NCBI GenBank assembly: GCA_016125425.1
Contig: WGLT01000006.1
Span: 1 to 39,769, forward strand
Direction: 5' to 3'
Origin: Alphaproteobacteria bacterium
GTDB taxonomy: Bacteria > Pseudomonadota > Alphaproteobacteria > Caulobacterales > Parvularculaceae
DNA: 39,769 bases
The position numbers and the translations under genes are program-made. The notes beneath the pieces are model-generated. The model saw only the letters and a list, made by a program, of their open reading frames with translations, was not told where the DNA came from and searched no databases. Below are positions 24,608 to 32,235 of this stretch, in pieces. Numbering within the stretch: the first letter of the stretch is position 1; every line of letters starts with the position of its first letter.

Positions 24608-25921
24608 CTATTTCGACTTGTAGACGACGCCCTCCTTCATCACGAAATCGACGTCGAGAAGCTCGTTAATGTCGGCGAGCGGGTCGCCGTCGACGGCGAC
24701 GAGGTCGCCGAATTTGCCGGGCGCGATCGAGCCGATATTGGCGCTCTGGCCCATATTATCGGCGTCGTTGACGGTCGCCGCTTCGATCGCCTCCATCGGC
24801 GACAGCCCCGCCTTGACGAGGAGCGGAAACTCTCGCGCATTCTGTCCGTGCTTCGATACGCCGGTGTCGGTGCCGAAAGCGATCTTCACGCCCGCCTTGT
24901 GCGCGCGCCTCACCATGTCGAGAATGTGCGGGCCGACGGCGAGCGCCTTTTTTCTCACCGCGGGCGGCATGAAAGTGTCATCGGGCGTCGCCATTTCCGT
25001 GACCGTGACGCCCGCCAGGATCGTCGGCACGAGATAGGCGCTGTGCTTCTTGAAGAGTCTGAAAGACTCGTCATCGGAAAATGTTCCATGTTCAATTGAA
25101 TCGACGCCCGCGTGTAGCGCGGCGTTAACGCCGTTCGTCCCGTGGGCGTGCGCCGTGACGCGTCGGCCGAGCATATGCGCGGTTTCGATAATCGCCCGCA
25201 TTTCGTCGTCGTAGAACGCGACGCCCGTGCCTGCCGCGGTCTCGGAGAGAACGCCGCCCGTCGCCGTGAACTTTATTTGGTCGGCGCCCCTTGAGACGGC
25301 CTCGCGCACCGCGCGCCGGCAGTCATCCGCGCCGTTGCAGACCGCATAATGCGGCATGGTTTCGAGGATGTCCTCGCGATAGCCGTGCGGCGCGCCATGG
25401 CCGCCGGTCGGCGTAATGAGCGGGCCGGCGGCGAAAATCCGCGCGCCTGCGAAGCGCCCGGCGTTGATCGCATCGCGCACGGCGAAGATTTCGTCGCCTG
25501 CGCCGAGGTCGCGCACCGTCGTGAACCCCGCCATAAGCTCCTTGCGGGCGTTGTCGAGCATGTCGAGCGTTATGGCGGCGTCGGATTTTTCGACCGCCTC
25601 GAGCTTGGAGCGCGGGCTCAGTTCGCTTTCAAGGTGAACATGGCCGTCGATCAGGCCCGGCAGGACGAATTTCCTGGTGAGGTCGTAGACCCGGACCGTG
25701 TCGGTCTCGCTCGCGCCCGCCGCCCGCGCGTCGATATAGCCCGGCGTGACCGCGGCGATCCGGCCGTCCTTGATGACGACCGTCTGTTCTTTAAGAACGG
25801 ACTTTCCCGGAACGGCGAGCAGCCTGCCGGCGTGAACGATCGCATAATCGGCGGCGAGAACCGGGCTGGAAACAAGGACGAGCGCGGCCGCGGCGGCCGC
25901 CCCCGGAAGAACGGGTTTCAT
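24608..25921 (-). CDS. Secreted amidohydrolase-superfamily metal-dependent hydrolase
   Basis: A 437-aa protein with a signal peptide (cut near VLA-AD, residue 23-24), so periplasmic. The amidohydrolase metal motifs are IDGHVHLE (H94, H96), the metal-bridging lysine region DQIKFTATGG, VTAHAHG and the GTDTGVSKHG aspartate. The C-terminus closes with GKFGDLVAVDGDPL as in imidazolonepropionase/Xaa-Pro-dipeptidase-like members. ATG 25921 gives a normal signal peptide; the 25954 alternative would push it inward. Substrate unknown, probably a dipeptide or cyclic amide. Confidence 0.92.
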   Translation of the reverse strand: MKPVLPGAAAAAALVLVSSPVLAADYAIVHAGRLLAVPGKSVLKEQTVVIKDGRIAAVTPGYIDARAAGASETDTVRVYDLTRKFVLPGLIDGHVHLESELSPRSKLEAVEKSDAAITLDMLDNARKELMAGFTTVRDLGAGDEIFAVRDAINAGRFAGARIFAAGPLITPTGGHGAPHGYREDILETMPHYAVCNGADDCRRAVREAVSRGADQIKFTATGGVLSETAAGTGVAFYDDEMRAIIETAHMLGRRVTAHAHGTNGVNAALHAGVDSIEHGTFSDDESFRLFKKHSAYLVPTILAGVTVTEMATPDDTFMPPAVRKKALAVGPHILDMVRRAHKAGVKIAFGTDTGVSKHGQNAREFPLLVKAGLSPMEAIEAATVNDADNMGQSANIGSIAPGKFGDLVAVDGDPLADINELLDVDFVMKEGVVYKSK

Positions 25922-26013
25922 CGGTCTTACCCCTCTGGTTTTTTCGGCCGGCATGGTTTCAGAAGCTTCGGCCCGTTACAATGGCGTTCCGCTGATCAGC
26001 AAATGAGATATCC

Positions 26014-26256
26014 ATGGCCGTCCAACTCCCAGACCGTCTCAGCGTCAATCCGGCGAGTCCCTTTTACGACGCCGCTGTTCTCGAGCGCGATGTCGGCATT
26101 CGATTCAACGGGCAGGAAAAGACGAATGTCGAGGAATATTGCGTGTCCGAAGGCTGGATCCGGGTCGCGGTCGGGAAGACGATGACGCGCAAGGGCGATC
26201 CGCTCACAATCTTGCTCAAAGGCAAGGTCGAGCCGTTTTTCAAGAGCGCCGAATAG
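26014..26256 (+). CDS. DUF3297-family small protein
   Basis: An 80-aa protein with the complete family pattern: LPDRLSVNPASPFYDAAVLE, GIRFNGQEKTNVEEYCVSEG and WIRVAVGKTMTRKGDPLTIL. The family is short, cytoplasmic and uncharacterised, widespread in Proteobacteria. ATG 26014 follows AAATGAGATATCC, a weak ribosome-binding site. It is convergent with the aspartic protease gene, 20 bp away. Confidence 0.93.
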   Translation: MAVQLPDRLSVNPASPFYDAAVLERDVGIRFNGQEKTNVEEYCVSEGWIRVAVGKTMTRKGDPLTILLKGKVEPFFKSAE

Positions 26257-26276
26257 CCTCTCCATTCGCGCGGCGG

Positions 26277-27278
26277 TCAGCCGCCGGCCGCCGCAGAAGG
26301 CGCCGCGCCCATCGCCCCGCCCGCCGGGAGCGGCGGCGCGTAGAAGATCAGGTTAGCGAAATCTATTGCGAAAGGCCGCTTGCCGAGAAGGTCGAACCCG
26401 ATCGCGGCGAACGGATCGTCGGCATAGCCGAGGTCGACGAAAAGCTGCGCCGGCGCGATGTAAAGCGAGCCGTTCGGCCATTTTATGCGTCCGGTCGAAA
26501 GAGTCGCGAAGAATACGATATAGCTTTGCGTTTCTCCGACGGTCGCGCCTTTGATTTCGGTTTTGGCGCGCCGCGAAGGCGGCCGCGGCACGGTCGGAAG
26601 GCGGCGCATCAGCGCTTCATTGCCGAGCGTGACTTCAAGGCCGGTGTCGATGAGCATCGAAAACGGCGCGCCGGCGACCCGCCCTTCAATCAGAAAGACC
26701 GGGCGAGAGGACAGGCCGAATGTTTCGGCGCGCATGGGCGTATGCAGCCAGCCGCCGAGACGGGCTCGAGGCGGGGTCTGCGGATCGAAAAACAGGACTT
26801 CATTCCGATCGCAATCGAACAGAACGAAAAAGCGCGTCAGCACATCGAGGCCGATAACGCCGTCTCCATGATCGGCGATCGTGTCGTCGAGAACTACGGC
26901 GTCGATGGGTCCGGCTTCATAGGAGGAAAGCCGAAGCGATCGGATACGGATTGCGGGGCGTCGGGCGACGCCGCCGACGCCGAGCACGCTGACGCGTTTC
27001 GTATTGTCCGGCGTCCCATGAACGGCGTGCTCGAATAGCGCTGTCGTCGTCGACGCTGTGTCCAGGATAAAGTCGAGGGGGCCGCGGCCATCAACGGTGA
27101 CTTCCGCGACGGGCCTTCCGTTTTCATCGAGATGAAAGGGAAGGACGAAAGCGGGCGCTTCCGGCGCCCCCGGCGCCGGCGCGGTTGAGGCGCAGGCCGC
27201 CAGCGAAAGGCAGGACAAGACGACGGCGAGCGCGCGGAGAATAGCGGCTAGGGGGGCGTTGACGTCTGGTCGCTGCAT
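26277..27278 (-). CDS. Retropepsin-like aspartic protease, lipoprotein, two lobes
   Basis: A 333-aa protein with a lipoprotein signal (lipobox LAAC, C29), so probably tethered to the inner or outer membrane facing the periplasm. Two aspartic protease-like active-site motifs lie in one chain: FILDTASTTTALF (D73) and MLIDTGLEVTLGN (D211), and a conserved GVIGLDVLTRF follows the first. Retropepsin-like bacterial proteins usually carry one motif and dimerise; here both lobes are in one chain. The first motif has DTAS in place of DTG(A/S). It is paralogous to, and tandem with, the gene at 27522. Confidence 0.85.
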   Translation of the reverse strand: MQRPDVNAPLAAILRALAVVLSCLSLAACASTAPAPGAPEAPAFVLPFHLDENGRPVAEVTVDGRGPLDFILDTASTTTALFEHAVHGTPDNTKRVSVLGVGGVARRPAIRIRSLRLSSYEAGPIDAVVLDDTIADHGDGVIGLDVLTRFFVLFDCDRNEVLFFDPQTPPRARLGGWLHTPMRAETFGLSSRPVFLIEGRVAGAPFSMLIDTGLEVTLGNEALMRRLPTVPRPPSRRAKTEIKGATVGETQSYIVFFATLSTGRIKWPNGSLYIAPAQLFVDLGYADDPFAAIGFDLLGKRPFAIDFANLIFYAPPLPAGGAMGAAPSAAAGG

Positions 27279-27521
27279 GGGCCGCCTCCTTTCGCAACAA
27301 AGGCGGACGCGCTCTTTGCGCGCTCCAATATGGCGCAGTTCGCATCAGGGCGGAATTCAAGCGCTCCAATGACGCAAAACGGCCGTTACGTGATGCGGCG
27401 ATCCGCCGACAGAACCCGCGCGGGCGCACGGCGCAGCCTATCGCGCAATGACATCGATTTTGATTTCACGCTGCGGACGGGCCGCTTTGCGCGTCGGTTT
27501 ACGGGTTATACGTCTGCCGGC

Positions 27522-28454
27522 CTAATCCTTGGCTTGCGGACCGATGCGCAATTCGCCGCGCGCGATGTCAAACGCAAAGCTTCTCTCGCGCAGCATGTCA
27601 TCGCCGAGTAGGCCGAACGGTCGGCCCGCTTGCCCCAGCTCTTGGAAGATTTTCGCATCGTGCACGGCAAGAATTCTGTGATAAAATATGACTTTCCGCG
27701 CCAGCTCGAAACGGTCGATCCGAACAAGATCGGCGTCTTTCGTTTTCTTCATCGCGTCGGTAATCCGCGCGCTTCTTCCGCTCGGACCGGTGGTAATGGT
27801 GAATCGGCCGCTCGTCACCGAACCGTAGGCGGCGCGATTGATGATCGTGCCCGAAGCGCCGAGATCGACGAGAAAGGGAACCTTTCGATAGTCGAGTTTC
27901 GCGTCCAGCGTATAGAGGTCGCCCGCCCCCAGCCCAAAATCGTTCTTTTTCAGTCGGACGACTCCCCAATGGCGAATCTCTTTCGGCGATGATCCGACCG
28001 GATAAAAAATGACCCGTTTTGAATCCGCCTCGAAAACCACGATATATTGCGACAGGAAGTCGAGACCGAGCACCCCCGCAGGCGAGGCGCCGCCCTCCCA
28101 GTCCGGCAATATGACGGAGTTCAGGGCGGGCAATTTCGCCGGCCCGACGGCGACCTCGCCGATGATGAAAGTCGGATAAGTGCCGGTCGAGCCGAGGCCG
28201 AGAACGAATTGCGGCGGCCCGTCGGACGGCGGAAAAGTCTGTTGGCCCGCAAGATTTTGGAAAACCAGGGTCTTTGTCGCGCCGGTGTCAATGATGAAGT
28301 CATAGGGGCCTTGGCCGTTGACCGCGACGGGTATGGTGAACCAGCCGGTGTAGTCGAGACGATAGGGCACGCTGACGATAGGCGTCGGCTGAGGCGCGGC
28401 CGAGGCCGGCGCGACGGCGGTCATCGCCAAAAACAGAAGCGCCAATAAACGCAT
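27522..28454 (-). CDS. Retropepsin-like aspartic protease, secreted, two lobes
   Basis: A 310-aa paralogue of the adjacent 26277 gene, with a cleavable signal peptide (MRLLALLFLAMTAVAPASAA) instead of a lipobox. Active-site motifs are FIIDTGATKTLVF (D56) and FLVDLGASGTIIN (D197), the second with leucine where threonine is expected. GVLGLDFLSQY repeats the flap-side motif of the first gene. The two genes are 243 bp apart on the same strand. A direct C-terminal block (FGLLGDDMLRERSFAFDI) also parallels the sister (IGFDLLGKRPFAIDF). Confidence 0.85.
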   Translation of the reverse strand: MRLLALLFLAMTAVAPASAAPQPTPIVSVPYRLDYTGWFTIPVAVNGQGPYDFIIDTGATKTLVFQNLAGQQTFPPSDGPPQFVLGLGSTGTYPTFIIGEVAVGPAKLPALNSVILPDWEGGASPAGVLGLDFLSQYIVVFEADSKRVIFYPVGSSPKEIRHWGVVRLKKNDFGLGAGDLYTLDAKLDYRKVPFLVDLGASGTIINRAAYGSVTSGRFTITTGPSGRSARITDAMKKTKDADLVRIDRFELARKVIFYHRILAVHDAKIFQELGQAGRPFGLLGDDMLRERSFAFDIARGELRIGPQAKD

Positions 28455-28624
28455 GCGGCGTCGCCTCCAGGAATCCGCAGATCGCAGACGTGCTTTCCGG
28501 CACCCTAGCCCGCCTGTCCGGACGGCGGGAGTCGCCCCGCCGCACGGCGGCCTCGTTCGGACGCGAGCGGCGCCTTGCGGCCGCCGCTCGGCTCTTCGGG
28601 CCGACGGAATGCGCGCGGAAAGCC

Positions 28625-28652
28625 TTGCTTTGCCGGCGTCTTCGGCTATAAC
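28625..28652 (+). promoter_or_regulatory. Promoter upstream of rpmI-rplT
   Basis: TTGCTT (28625-28630), 16-bp spacer, TATAAC (28647-28652). It lies about 97 bp before the rpmI ATG, leaving room for a ribosomal-protein leader. infC, the usual upstream gene, is not adjacent, so a dedicated promoter is expected. Confidence 0.6.
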
Positions 28653-28748
28653 CCGCCCCTCTCATGGGCCGCCGGGCCAAAGGCATGCCTTGGCGGCTCT
28701 TAATGCTGGGCGCGATCGCGCGCGCCCCTTTTCAAGGATTTGAGCAAA

Positions 28749-28949
28749 ATGCCCAAACTGAAGACCAAAAAATCCGCCGCCAAGCGGTTCAAGATGACGG
28801 CGACCGGCAAGGTCAAACACGGCGTCGCCGGCAAGCGCCACCGCCTCATCAGCCATAACGGCAAATATATCCGCCAGAACCGCGGCACCGAAGTGATGTC
28901 GGACGCGGATGCGCGCATCGTCAAAAAATACATGCCGTACGACCGGTAG
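28749..28949 (+). CDS. rpmI: 50S ribosomal protein L35
   Basis: A 66-aa, very basic L35 with the family N-terminus [17 protein letters not shown] and the core HLISHN-type segment [18 protein letters not shown] 28749 gives the correct N-terminus, with AAGGA ahead of it; an in-frame start 9 bp earlier is less likely. It is followed by rplT after 12 bp. Confidence 0.97.
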   Translation: MPKLKTKKSAAKRFKMTATGKVKHGVAGKRHRLISHNGKYIRQNRGTEVMSDADARIVKKYMPYDR

Positions 28950-28961
28950 GGAGATTGATCG

Positions 28962-29318
28962 ATGTCACGCATTAAACGCGGCGTCACCGCGCGCGCGCGC
29001 CACAAGAAAGTTCTCGGCAAGGCCAAGGGCTATTACGGCCGCCGCAAATCATCCTTCCGCGTCGCCAATCAGGCGGTCGAGAAGGCCGGCCAATACGCCT
29101 ATCGCGACCGCCGCGCGAGAAAGCGGAATTTCCGCGCGCTCTGGATCCAGCGGATCAACGCCGGCGCGCGTGAGCTCGGTCTCACCTATGCGCGATTTAT
29201 TGACGGGCTGTCGAAGGCCGGGATCGAGGTCGACCGCAAGGTTCTCGCCGATCTCGCCGTTCGGGAGCCCGAGGCCTTCAAGGCCCTCGCCGACAAGGCG
29301 AAAGCCGCGCTCGCTTAA
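28962..29318 (+). CDS. rplT: 50S ribosomal protein L20
   Basis: A 118-aa L20 that nucleates 50S assembly on 23S rRNA. Signatures are [55 protein letters not shown] and the C-terminal LAVREPEAF. In many bacteria L20 autoregulates its operon through the leader; no such structure can be confirmed here. A strong terminator follows the stop. Confidence 0.98.
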   Translation: MSRIKRGVTARARHKKVLGKAKGYYGRRKSSFRVANQAVEKAGQYAYRDRRARKRNFRALWIQRINAGARELGLTYARFIDGLSKAGIEVDRKVLADLAVREPEAFKALADKAKAALA

Positions 29319-29345
29319 AAGACCCATTTCTGCGGAAACGGAATG

Positions 29346-29380
29346 ACGGCGCGGCTCTCGGGACGCGCCGTTTTTCTTTT
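29346..29380 (+). terminator. Intrinsic terminator after rplT
   Basis: Perfect 8-bp stem ACGGCGCG (29346-29353) / CGCGCCGT (29364-29371), 10-nt loop, then TTTTTCTTTT. It lies 27 bp past the rplT stop and separates the ribosomal-protein pair from the pheS-pheT cluster. Confidence 0.92.
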
Positions 29381-29741
29381 CGGAAACGAAATGAGTTGGG
29401 CGCGCATAAGTTGAAAATGCGGGCTTTCGCACATTTTTTTGCGGCGCTCGGGCCGCGCCCTGAAAGCCAGGTCGCCTTTCCGGCGACGCCAAAAACGGGA
29501 ATATCCCAATAGGGACGTTCGATAGTTATCAACCCCCTTTCGGGCGGACCTAAGCTGAAGGCGACAGGCAAAGAACTTGGACGGAATGACAAAGACTCTC
29601 GCCGGACTTTCTTTTTTCTCCGCTCTGGGCGCTGAGGGCGTTCGTTCCGCGACCGGCGGGAATGCCCGCGTCGATGCGCCGCCGCTCGATAGAGCGCGCC
29701 GGATTTCAGACCGCGATCGGCGCGGGGAGGGGGACTGAGCG
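29381..29741. other. 361-bp gene-free stretch between rplT terminator and the pheS cluster
   Basis: No credible ORF. It must hold the promoter of the 29742-34643 cluster. It includes an AT-rich segment near 29410-29450 (TTGAAAATGC... and a T7 run) and AGTTATCAA near 29525, but I see no convincing -35/-10 pair or riboswitch. Confidence 0.45.
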
Positions 29742-30104
29742 ATGAAACCCGAAGCGGCGGGAGCTTTGTTTGCGGCGGCCCTTATGGGCGGATGCGCGCA
29801 TGCCGGACCGCTTTCGAATGTCGCGGAAAAGACGGGTCTCTATTATGAGGACGCGAAGGGTTGCAACCTTATGACGCTCGCGGATGAAGCGCGCGAGCGC
29901 CTGATCAATGCAAGACCTGGCTATGCGGATAAAAAATGGCGGCTTGCATTCTTCGAAAAAGACGGGCGTCTCCTGTTCTGGTTTCCGGATCTGTCGCCGA
30001 CGGGCCGGCTTTCGGAGGATACGCCCGAATTGAGGCTCGGTGGGTTCGCCGCCGAGTTCGACAAGAAGACCTGTCGGTTCATAAAGTTTGTTGGATGGAA
30101 GTGA
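29742..30104 (+). CDS. Small exported or lipoprotein-like protein of unknown function
   Basis: A 120-aa protein with an N-terminal export signal containing a cysteine at the right place ([12 protein letters not shown]18), so it may be a lipoprotein although the lipobox is not canonical. The mature part holds [20 protein letters not shown] and a conserved-looking [21 protein letters not shown] strong ribosome-binding site (GGGAGGGGG) stands ahead of the ATG. Its stop lies 19 bp before pheS, so it is the first gene of the pheS unit. I do not recognise a family. Confidence 0.7.
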   Translation: MKPEAAGALFAAALMGGCAHAGPLSNVAEKTGLYYEDAKGCNLMTLADEARERLINARPGYADKKWRLAFFEKDGRLLFWFPDLSPTGRLSEDTPELRLGGFAAEFDKKTCRFIKFVGWK

Positions 30105-30123
30105 AGAAAGGGAGACGGACGTA

Positions 30124-31200
30124 ATGTCCGACCTGGAACAGCTCGAACGCGATCTCGAAACGAAGATCATCGCCGCGGAGACGCTCGCCGCGCTTGAAGA
30201 CGTGCGCGTTTCGGCGCTCGGGAAAAAAGGCGTTGTTTCCGAGCGAATGAAGACGCTCGGTAAAATGACGCCGGAAGAGCGCAAGGAGATGGGCCCGGCG
30301 CTGAACGGCCTCAAGGAGCGCGTGGCGGCGGCGATCGAGGCGAAAAGGGAGGCGCTTGAGGAAGCCGCGCTCGATCAGCGCCTCGCCTCGGAAAAGATCG
30401 ACGTCACCCTGCCGACGCGGCCCGAACCGAAAGGCAAGATTCATCCTGTCAGCCAGGTGATGGAGGAGATCGCCGTGATTTTCGCCGCCATGGGCTTCGA
30501 CATCGCCGAAGGACCGGACATTGAAGACGACTTTCACAATTTCACGGCGCTGAATTTTCCGCCCGATCATCCGGCGCGCGAGATGCACGACACGTTCTTC
30601 TTCGAGCCGAAAGAGGACGGCTCGCGCATGCTTTTGCGCACGCACACCTCGCCGGTGCAAATTCGCACTATGATGTCGAAAAAGCCGCCCATCCGCATCA
30701 TCATCCCGGGGCGGACTTTCCGTTGCGACAGCGATCAGACGCACACGCCGATGTTCCATCAGGTCGAAGGTCTCGTCGTCGACCGGGAGACTCATATGGG
30801 TCATCTCAAAGGCACGCTCGAAGCCTTCGCCAAGGCGTATTTCGAACTCGATACGGTGCAAACGCGTTTCCGTCCGCATTTCTTTCCGTTTACAGAGCCT
30901 TCGGCTGAAATGGATATCGGCTATGAGCGCATCGGAAACGAAATCCGCATCGGCCAGGGCGAGAAATGGATGGAGATTCTGGGCTGCGGCATGGTGCACC
31001 CGAATGTTCTCGCCAATTGCGGGCTCGATCCGGATGAGTATCAGGGTTTCGCCTTCGGCATGGGCGTCGACCGTCTCGCCATGCTGAAATACGGCATCCC
31101 CGACTTGCGCGATTTCTTCGCGGCCGACGCCCGCTGGCTGGAGCATTACGGCTTTGAGGCGGCGGACCAGCCGAATCTCGCGACGGGATTGAGCCGATGA
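30124..31200 (+). CDS. pheS: Phenylalanine-tRNA ligase alpha subunit
   Basis: Catalytic class II aminoacyl-tRNA synthetase subunit of the (alpha-beta)2 enzyme. The coiled-coil arm covers residues 1-85, and the catalytic core has [32 protein letters not shown] (motif 2 region) and [14 protein letters not shown] (motif 3). ATG 30124 ([12 protein letters not shown]) matches the family start. The 358-aa length is normal. Normally pheT follows directly; here 1.03 kb and two genes lie between. Confidence 0.98.
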   Translation: MSDLEQLERDLETKIIAAETLAALEDVRVSALGKKGVVSERMKTLGKMTPEERKEMGPALNGLKERVAAAIEAKREALEEAALDQRLASEKIDVTLPTRPEPKGKIHPVSQVMEEIAVIFAAMGFDIAEGPDIEDDFHNFTALNFPPDHPAREMHDTFFFEPKEDGSRMLLRTHTSPVQIRTMMSKKPPIRIIIPGRTFRCDSDQTHTPMFHQVEGLVVDRETHMGHLKGTLEAFAKAYFELDTVQTRFRPHFFPFTEPSAEMDIGYERIGNEIRIGQGEKWMEILGCGMVHPNVLANCGLDPDEYQGFAFGMGVDRLAMLKYGIPDLRDFFAADARWLEHYGFEAADQPNLATGLSR

Positions 31201-31216
31201 GCATGGGAGACCGCGC

Positions 31217-31600
31217 ATGACCTACTATATTGCAAAGACTGTCTCTGGCGATTTCGACGCCGTCATCGCGCGCGTGACGGAGGCCCTCAAAAAGGAAGGC
31301 TTCGGCGTCCTGACTGATATCGACGTCTCGGCGACTTTCAAGAAGAAGATCGACGTCGACTTCAGGTCCTATCGCATTTTGGGCGCGTGCAATCCGAAGC
31401 TCGCCCACCATGCGCTCTCGCTTGAAGACAAGATCGGGGTGATGCTTCCCTGCAACGTCATCGTTCAGAAAACGGATAAAGGCGTCGAGGTCGCCGCGGT
31501 CGACCCCGTCGCTTCGCTTGGCCGCGTCGGCAATCCGGCGCTCGACGAGGCGGCGCGAACGGTGAAAGCGGCGCTCTCGCGTGCGGTGGAGAGCCTTTGA
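31217..31600 (+). CDS. DUF302-domain protein
   Basis: A 127-aa single DUF302 domain: TYYIAKTVSGDFDAVIARVT at the start, GFGVLTDIDVSATFKKK in the middle, and LGACNPKLAHHALSLEDKIG with a cysteine, then VMLPCNVIVQ with a second. No signal peptide is seen, so it is cytoplasmic here. It starts 16 bp after pheS, and its TGA interlocks with the ATG of the next gene (TGATG). The family is uncharacterised; its place inside pheST is unusual. Confidence 0.93.
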   Translation: MTYYIAKTVSGDFDAVIARVTEALKKEGFGVLTDIDVSATFKKKIDVDFRSYRILGACNPKLAHHALSLEDKIGVMLPCNVIVQKTDKGVEVAAVDPVASLGRVGNPALDEAARTVKAALSRAVESL

Positions 31601-32235
31601 TGGCAGGCGGGCCGAAAACCCTGCGGCTCAATTTTGAGACCGTCGCCTCGATCATGGCGATGCTGATCGGCGCCTCAGCGCTCTTCGTCGCCTGGGACCA
31701 GGCGCAGATCATGCGCAAGCAGCAGCATGCGAGCGTCATTCCGATTCTCAATGTCAGCGGCGGATTTTCGTCCGCGCGCGACGCGCATGTCATGACGGTC
31801 AGCATCAGGAATGACGGCATCGGACCGGCCATCATTGAAAGCGCGGCGCTGACCATCGCCGGCGAAGACGTGCAAGGCTGGCCGGACCTGCGCAAGCGTT
31901 TCCTGCCCGAACCCTTGCGCGCCCATTACGACACGAGTCTTGATTCGACCATCGGCGTGCTCGCTGCGGGCGAGAGAAGCGAGGCGATCCGCATCAGCTG
32001 GCCGCGCGGCGAGGGGCGGGACGAAGCTTTCGAGGCGCTGAAAGCGCGAGTCTTTTCTTCGCCGGGCGACAACGCCGTCTTCAGCGTTTGCTATTGCTCG
32101 GTCTTCGACCGCTGCTGGCGCGCGGGCGCGGGCGACAGGGCGCGTCCCGAGCCCGTCAAACGCTGCGGGGACGCGGGCGAGGACGTCGTCGCGCGCCTTC
32201 TTCAGACCATTTCAGACGAGACCCGAGAACAATGA
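31600..32235 (+). CDS. Membrane-anchored protein of unknown function, between pheS and pheT
   Basis: A 211-aa protein with one transmembrane helix near the N-terminus (about residues 12-32, VASIMAMLIGASALFVAWDQ) and a soluble C-terminal part of about 170 residues with a beta-rich look (VSIRNDGIGPAIIESAALTI) and four cysteines near the C-terminus (VCYCSVFDRC and RCGDAG). ATG 31600 shares one base with the DUF302 stop, and its TGA overlaps the pheT ATG as ATGA, so it is translationally coupled on both sides. No family recognised. Confidence 0.75.
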   Translation: MAGGPKTLRLNFETVASIMAMLIGASALFVAWDQAQIMRKQQHASVIPILNVSGGFSSARDAHVMTVSIRNDGIGPAIIESAALTIAGEDVQGWPDLRKRFLPEPLRAHYDTSLDSTIGVLAAGERSEAIRISWPRGEGRDEAFEALKARVFSSPGDNAVFSVCYCSVFDRCWRAGAGDRARPEPVKRCGDAGEDVVARLLQTISDETREQ

